A stretch of DNA of 64,000 nucleotides from Gluconacetobacter tumulicola (GTDB taxonomy: Bacteria > Pseudomonadota > Alphaproteobacteria > Acetobacterales > Acetobacteraceae). The first letter of the stretch is position 1. Each line of letters begins with the position of its first letter. Of this stretch, positions 60,385 to 64,000 are shown piece by piece. The stretch spans positions 124,001 through 188,000 of the forward strand of contig NZ_JABEQL010000001.1 in NCBI RefSeq assembly GCF_014174215.1, in the 5' to 3' direction. The notes under the pieces were generated by a model. It did no database searches and was not told the origin of the DNA. It worked only from the letters and a program-made list of their open reading frames with translations. Both the position numbers and the translations under genes were made by a program.

Positions 60385-60914
60385 TGCAAGCCAACGTCCC
60401 TTCGTGCCTGTCACTCTCGCTTGTTGTCTTTATCCTGCTCGTCTTCCTGCGCGCGAGCGGCCACAAGCTGTTCAGCTTCACTGTATTCACTGGCTATGTC
60501 GCTGACTACAGGCTCATTACAGGACGTTTTTTGTCCTTCGTCTGTGGTGGTCTCGTAGCGGCGGAAATACTGGTCGTTCTACTTCAGTTGCTCCCAATCA
60601 GTCAGATTTTTGGGCTCGTTCTGGCGGCCGGACTGCTGGTTACCTACTCCGCTGGCATGGCCATCAATATTGTTCGTGGACATACCGATATAGAATGCGG
60701 ATGCGGTGGCGCCGTTCAACATTTATCGTGGTCGTTGGTTATTCGCAATTGTATCCTTCTGGCACTGATTTGTGCCGTCGCGATGTATCCATCGCGCGGT
60801 CTTGACGCTTTCAGCACCGAGATCGCTGTCCTCTGCGGCTTTTTGTTTTGGATCGTCTTTCTGCTTAGCGAGCAAATTCTCGCCAATTCATCGTTGGTTC
60901 GTCTTACGCAATAG
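60384..60914 (+). CDS. aauE: MauE/AauE-like membrane maturation protein
   Basis: Integral membrane protein, 176 residues, about five helices, of the MauE/DoxX-like family needed for correct light-chain production, probably passing redox equivalents for disulfide formation. The Cys pair motif lies in IECGCGGAVQHLSWSLVIRN, the place of CGCFG in other MauE proteins. The start overlaps the heavy-chain stop by one base (TAATG). Confidence 0.85.
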   Translation: MQANVPSCLSLSLVVFILLVFLRASGHKLFSFTVFTGYVADYRLITGRFLSFVCGGLVAAEILVVLLQLLPISQIFGLVLAAGLLVTYSAGMAINIVRGHTDIECGCGGAVQHLSWSLVIRNCILLALICAVAMYPSRGLDAFSTEIAVLCGFLFWIVFLLSEQILANSSLVRLTQ

Positions 60915-60939
60915 GACGCCGGCTTCGTGAGGACCTTAC

Positions 60940-61533
60940 ATGAAACTTATCATTTTCATCTTGACTGTAATCGTTCTCCTGCTCGTAGCGCTCTCTCTCT
61001 GTTTGCTCGCGCTCGGTCGCCAGGTAGGTATCCTGTTCGAACGGATCTCTCCCATGGGTGCATTGGTTAACGATTCAGGTCCTGCTGTCGGCCAACGAAC
61101 ACCGGCGTTCAGCCTTCCCAGCCTGACCGGCGGCACGACCGTCATCGGCCCGGGAACGAAGCGCTCGACCATGGTGTTCTTTCTTTCTCCGACCTGCCCC
61201 GTCTGCAAGAAGTTGCTTCCTATCGTACATTCGATCCGGAAGGCTGAAGACAGTTGGCTGGACGTGGTACTGGCCAGCGACGGAGAGACAGCGCAGCACG
61301 AGCGCTTCATCGAGAGAGCGGGCCTGGGAAGCTACCCCTACGTAGTCTCGGCCGAACTTGGAATCGCCTATCGTGTCGCCCGCCTTCCTTACGCGGTCCT
61401 TCTCGACCAGGACGGCATGATCCGTGCCAAGGGGCTGATCAATAGCCGCGAACAGTTTGATAGTCTGTTCAACGCATTCGAGATGAAATTCGGCTCCATC
61501 CAATCCTATCTCGACGCTCAGCCGGCGGCGTAG
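60940..61533 (+). CDS. aauD: MauD/AauD-like periplasmic thiol-disulfide protein
   Basis: Membrane-anchored thioredoxin-fold protein, 197 residues. One N-terminal helix (LIIFILTVIVLLLVALSL) is followed by a periplasmic domain with the redox site SPTCPVCKKLLP (Cys86, Cys89) and RLPYAVLLDQDGMIRAKGL with the cis-proline. MauD proteins help form the six disulfides of the TTQ light chain. It starts 25 bases after the MauE-like gene. Confidence 0.88.
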   Translation: MKLIIFILTVIVLLLVALSLCLLALGRQVGILFERISPMGALVNDSGPAVGQRTPAFSLPSLTGGTTVIGPGTKRSTMVFFLSPTCPVCKKLLPIVHSIRKAEDSWLDVVLASDGETAQHERFIERAGLGSYPYVVSAELGIAYRVARLPYAVLLDQDGMIRAKGLINSREQFDSLFNAFEMKFGSIQSYLDAQPAA

Positions 61534-61603
61534 CAACGATCGATTTCCGCACCGCGCACCCTGTCACAGTCCATCACTTGAAACATGAAAGGAGCCTCCC
61601 CGG

Positions 61604-62143
61604 ATGGCCAAACGGATCGACAACTTGGTTGAATGGGTAGATGGCGTTGCCGAGGCCAGCATGCGTCATCTTGCCGGCATGTCCGGACGCCGAAGCCTCC
61701 TCCACAAGGCCGGAAAAATCTTCATCGGCGGCGCAGTCTTGCCGATGCTGCCATATGATAATTCAAATGGCGTTTCTCACGCCGAAGAACGACATGCAGA
61801 AGGCACGATCCCTGACGACTGCCAGTACTGGCGTTATTGTTCATTGCACGGCGGGCTTTGTAGCAAATGTGGCGGCAGCGTGACCCAATGCCCGCCAGGA
61901 ACCACGCCATCAAAGGTTGCGTGGGTCGGAACGTGCCGAAATCCCAAGGATAACAAGGACTACCTTGTTTCATACAATGATTGCTGCGGAAAGGCAGGCA
62001 GTTGCGGGGATGAATGTACCCGGCAGGAACGCGACCGTCCGGGCTACCGCATGGGCCTTGCGAGCGAATCCAGTTGGTGTATCGCAAATGGAAAGCAGGG
62101 GGTTCACTGCACGGTCGCCATCGTTGTCGGGTTGGCCGAATGA
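61604..62143 (+). CDS. aauA: TTQ amine dehydrogenase light (catalytic) subunit precursor
   Basis: Catalytic subunit carrying tryptophan tryptophylquinone, which oxidises primary amines to aldehydes and ammonia in the periplasm. The 179 residues start with a long Tat-type leader (RR at 29-30 in SGRRSLLHKAG, then a short hydrophobic stretch). The mature part has the cysteine-rich fold with the two TTQ tryptophans Trp107 (VAWVGTC) and Trp158 (SSWCIANG), exactly 51 residues apart as in known light chains. The catalytic Asp126 is in YNDCCGK and Thr170 follows a Cys. The stretch before the second TTQ partner's C-terminal cysteine is two residues shorter than in MADH, and no Tyr aligns with MADH Tyr119. 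Confidence 0.92.
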   Translation: MAKRIDNLVEWVDGVAEASMRHLAGMSGRRSLLHKAGKIFIGGAVLPMLPYDNSNGVSHAEERHAEGTIPDDCQYWRYCSLHGGLCSKCGGSVTQCPPGTTPSKVAWVGTCRNPKDNKDYLVSYNDCCGKAGSCGDECTRQERDRPGYRMGLASESSWCIANGKQGVHCTVAIVVGLAE

Positions 62144-62583
62144 AATCGCGTTTGTGCAGCGTCATGGTATTGATCGCATCGTCATCGCCGGCTTTTGCCG
62201 GTAACGACGGGAAAGCACTCTATCTTGAGACGTGCTCCGGTTGTCACCAGCCATCGGGAGAGGGGCAACCCGGCCTCGCTCCACCGCTGTCCAATGCAGT
62301 ATTGTGGGGCGGACTGGGCGATGCAAAGGCGCGATATATTGCCGCGGTAATGTTGATCGGCCTGAATGGAACGATCAACTCGCAGGGCAATACATACGCG
62401 GGCCTCGCCATGCCGCCGCAATCGCAACTAAGCGACGCACAGTTGGCGTCCATCGCGACCTATGTACTCAACGGTCTGAATGGCGTTGACGCGCATGTGA
62501 CGCCCGATCTGTTTGCAACCCTTCGTCGGACGCCACCCTCGCATCCGGAGATCAAGGCTATGCGCGCGGTTGCAGTCAAATGA
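62140..62583 (+). CDS. Small monohaem cytochrome c
   Basis: Periplasmic c-type cytochrome, 147 residues. A signal peptide (SVMVLIASSSPAFA) is followed by the haem site CSGCH (Cys32, Cys35, His36) and a likely Met ligand in GLAMPPQSQLSD. The start ATG overlaps the light-chain stop by four bases (ATGA), so it is coupled to it and probably accepts its electrons. The fold resembles class I cytochromes that serve periplasmic dehydrogenases. Confidence 0.85.
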   Translation: MKSRLCSVMVLIASSSPAFAGNDGKALYLETCSGCHQPSGEGQPGLAPPLSNAVLWGGLGDAKARYIAAVMLIGLNGTINSQGNTYAGLAMPPQSQLSDAQLASIATYVLNGLNGVDAHVTPDLFATLRRTPPSHPEIKAMRAVAVK

Positions 62584-63023
62584 GATACGATATTCTCTTC
62601 ATTGCCTCAGCCCTGCTTTTCTCCTCCAGTGCGCTGGCAGAGCCATCGGCCCGCACGCGCTATCTACTGAAATGTTCCGGCTGCCATCTTCCCGATGGAT
62701 CAGGAGAGATATCAGGTGGAATTCCGAATTTCGTTGGCAGTGTCGGCGTATTCGCAGACCTTCCCGAGGGGCGCGCCTACCTGATGCACGTTCCCGGCGT
62801 CATTGGATCGAGTATGGATGACAAGGGCATCTCGGACGTCATGAATTATATTATGGAAACGTTTGCCGGCACCTCCCTGAGTTCGGACTACAGATCGTTT
62901 TCTCCGCGGGAGGTTTCCGAACTACGCAAGAAAAATATCGGAAACCTCGTAGAATATCGCCGAAAAGTAGCGGCACTATTGAACAAACGCGGTGTAACTC
63001 TTCCCCCTTATCCCTGGCCGTAA
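62580..63023 (+). CDS. Second small monohaem cytochrome c
   Basis: A 147-residue protein with signal peptide (LFIASALLFSSSALA) and haem site CSGCH (Cys32, Cys35, His36). The body differs from the preceding cytochrome (GGIPNFVGSVGVFADLPEGRA), with a candidate Met ligand near SSMDDKG or later. It overlaps the preceding gene by four bases (ATGA). It may pass electrons on to the terminal oxidase. The two cytochromes share size and the start of the fold but little else, so recent duplication is unlikely. Confidence 0.8.
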   Translation: MRYDILFIASALLFSSSALAEPSARTRYLLKCSGCHLPDGSGEISGGIPNFVGSVGVFADLPEGRAYLMHVPGVIGSSMDDKGISDVMNYIMETFAGTSLSSDYRSFSPREVSELRKKNIGNLVEYRRKVAALLNKRGVTLPPYPWP

Positions 63024-63224
63024 AACACATTCCGCAAAAAACAGTATTTTCCGGATCTGTTTAGGAAACATCCCTCGGGATGAAGCAGGTTGCGCGCGAG
63101 AACACTAAGGCAGGCAGATGACAATACGCCGCAGCCTGCCCAACAGCTCACCTCGTTACAAGATGAGGCTGTGGACGATTGCAAAGGCATCACGCCCGAG
63201 CCAGATCACGCATTTAGGAAAACA

Positions 63225-64000
63225 ATGATGAGTAAATCTCTTTTTCTTATCTTTGATGAGCCGTCCGATCGATATCCCCGAAAGGACGAACATGGAGTTG
63301 GCACGCACCATCGTTGCGACGATATCCGATATTGGATACCCCGCCAACCAACACTGTTCGGCTTTACGTTTCTCCTCACCGCGTCCGTCAGCCTGTCTGC
63401 CTTTGCCGCCGATCACGAGGGTGCAAAACCGTATCATCGTCACAGTCAGGCGAATGCCCATCTCAGCCGGCATGTCGCGCCGCCGCCCGTCGCGAAGGGT
63501 ATCCCACTAAAAGACGAGACTATCCAGGTCAGTGCATCACGTTTCCGGTCGCATGGATCGGAAGCAATGGTCACGCGCCGTGTCATGGACCAGTTTGTGT
63601 CGGGCACCAGCCCGCTGAAGATCCTCTCGGCCACAACCCCAGGGGTGACTTTCGCGTCTGACGATGCTTTCGGCCTCGATACCGCGGCCAACACGCTTTA
63701 CATTCGTGGCTTCAACCAGAGCCAGATTGCGGGAACACTTGATGGAATCCCTATGGGTGATCAAGGATTTCTTCAATACAATGGACTCGGTGTGGATCAG
63801 GCCGCCATTCAGGATAATATCGTGGCCATGAGCGTGTCGCAGGGTGGTGGGGCGGTCGATATTCCATCCGCGCAAAATCTGGGCGGAGCAATCCAATTCC
63901 ATACCTCCGATCCGGATGATCGAATGGGGGGACGAGTCTCGCAGATGTTTGGAAGCAATAATGCTGTCCGGACCTTTGTCCGCCTTGACAGTGGGAAGCT
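63225..64000 (+). CDS. TonB-dependent outer-membrane receptor, 3' end cut by window edge
   Basis: N-terminal part of a TonB-dependent receptor, frame open to the window end (258 residues visible). A long N-terminal stretch (to about residue 65) contains a membrane-type signal (FTFLLTASVSLSAFAADHEG), preceded by about 40 hydrophilic residues. The plug domain follows with PLKILSATTPGVTFASDDAF, TLYIRGFNQSQIAGTLDGIP and AVDIPSAQNLGGAIQF. ATG 63225 (or 63228) has AGGAAA upstream; a later start near the signal cannot be excluded. About 200 bases with no gene separate it from the cytochromes, so it may have its own promoter. Confidence 0.82.
   Translation, partial: MMSKSLFLIFDEPSDRYPRKDEHGVGTHHRCDDIRYWIPRQPTLFGFTFLLTASVSLSAFAADHEGAKPYHRHSQANAHLSRHVAPPPVAKGIPLKDETIQVSASRFRSHGSEAMVTRRVMDQFVSGTSPLKILSATTPGVTFASDDAFGLDTAANTLYIRGFNQSQIAGTLDGIPMGDQGFLQYNGLGVDQAAIQDNIVAMSVSQGGGAVDIPSAQNLGGAIQFHTSDPDDRMGGRVSQMFGSNNAVRTFVRLDSGK

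Overview
The window is GC-rich bacterial chromosome, most consistent with an acetic acid bacterium (Acetobacteraceae, Gluconacetobacter/Komagataeibacter-like). This is an inference from alphaproteobacterial gene order (tig-clpP-clpX-lon-hup; nuoA-N followed by birA and RNase J), the SUF-only Fe-S operon with SufU and SufT, the tRNA sequences, and an overall protein style typical of that family. No species can be named from the sequence alone.

Region 1 (1-15616, minus strand) is a complex I operon nuoABCDEFGHIJKLN running into birA, then RNase J, which is cut by the left edge. nuoM is missing: nuoL is followed after 23 bases by nuoN. Region 2 (15903-24892, minus) is a proteostasis block: tRNA-Asp, tRNA-Val, HU, Lon, ClpX, ClpP, trigger factor, tRNA-Leu, and a bifunctional NAD(P)HX repair enzyme. 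Region 3 (25042-31694) holds a CopD-like membrane protein, a GH15 glycosidase, a DEAD-box RNA helicase, a TrmA/RlmD-type RNA uracil methyltransferase and a broken secreted-protein gene. A short imperfect repeat lies after two of these genes.

Region 4 (31899-41884) is an amino-sugar scavenging locus. A TonB-dependent receptor, a FucP-type transporter, NagB, a CutC-family protein and a GH20 hexosaminidase lipoprotein lie in one overlapping minus-strand operon. A ROK repressor lies upstream and a ROK sugar kinase diverges from it across a clear palindrome. No nagA is present. After a small AHSA1/AraC pair comes Region 5 (43216-49867, minus): an Rrf2 regulator with sufBCDSU, sufT and sufA. Region 6 (50016-57854) has a DUF445 membrane protein, a divergent PEP carboxylase-like protein, a LACTB2-like metallohydrolase with an apparent N-terminal frameshift, an S10 serine carboxypeptidase, and a protein with a glyoxalase-related N-terminus.

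Region 7 (about 58150-64000) is visibly less GC-rich and looks acquired. It encodes a tryptophan-tryptophylquinone (TTQ) amine dehydrogenase system in the order heavy chain, MauE-like, MauD-like, light chain. Two small monohaem cytochromes c follow with stop/start overlaps, and then a TonB-dependent receptor cut by the right edge. A divergent AraC-family regulator and a promoter region dense in TTGCA/TGCAA elements, including a perfect 7-3-7 palindrome, precede the heavy chain. The light chain keeps both TTQ tryptophans, the catalytic aspartate and a Tat-type leader. This periplasmic amine-oxidising module, apparently feeding electrons to its own cytochromes, is the most unusual content of the window.
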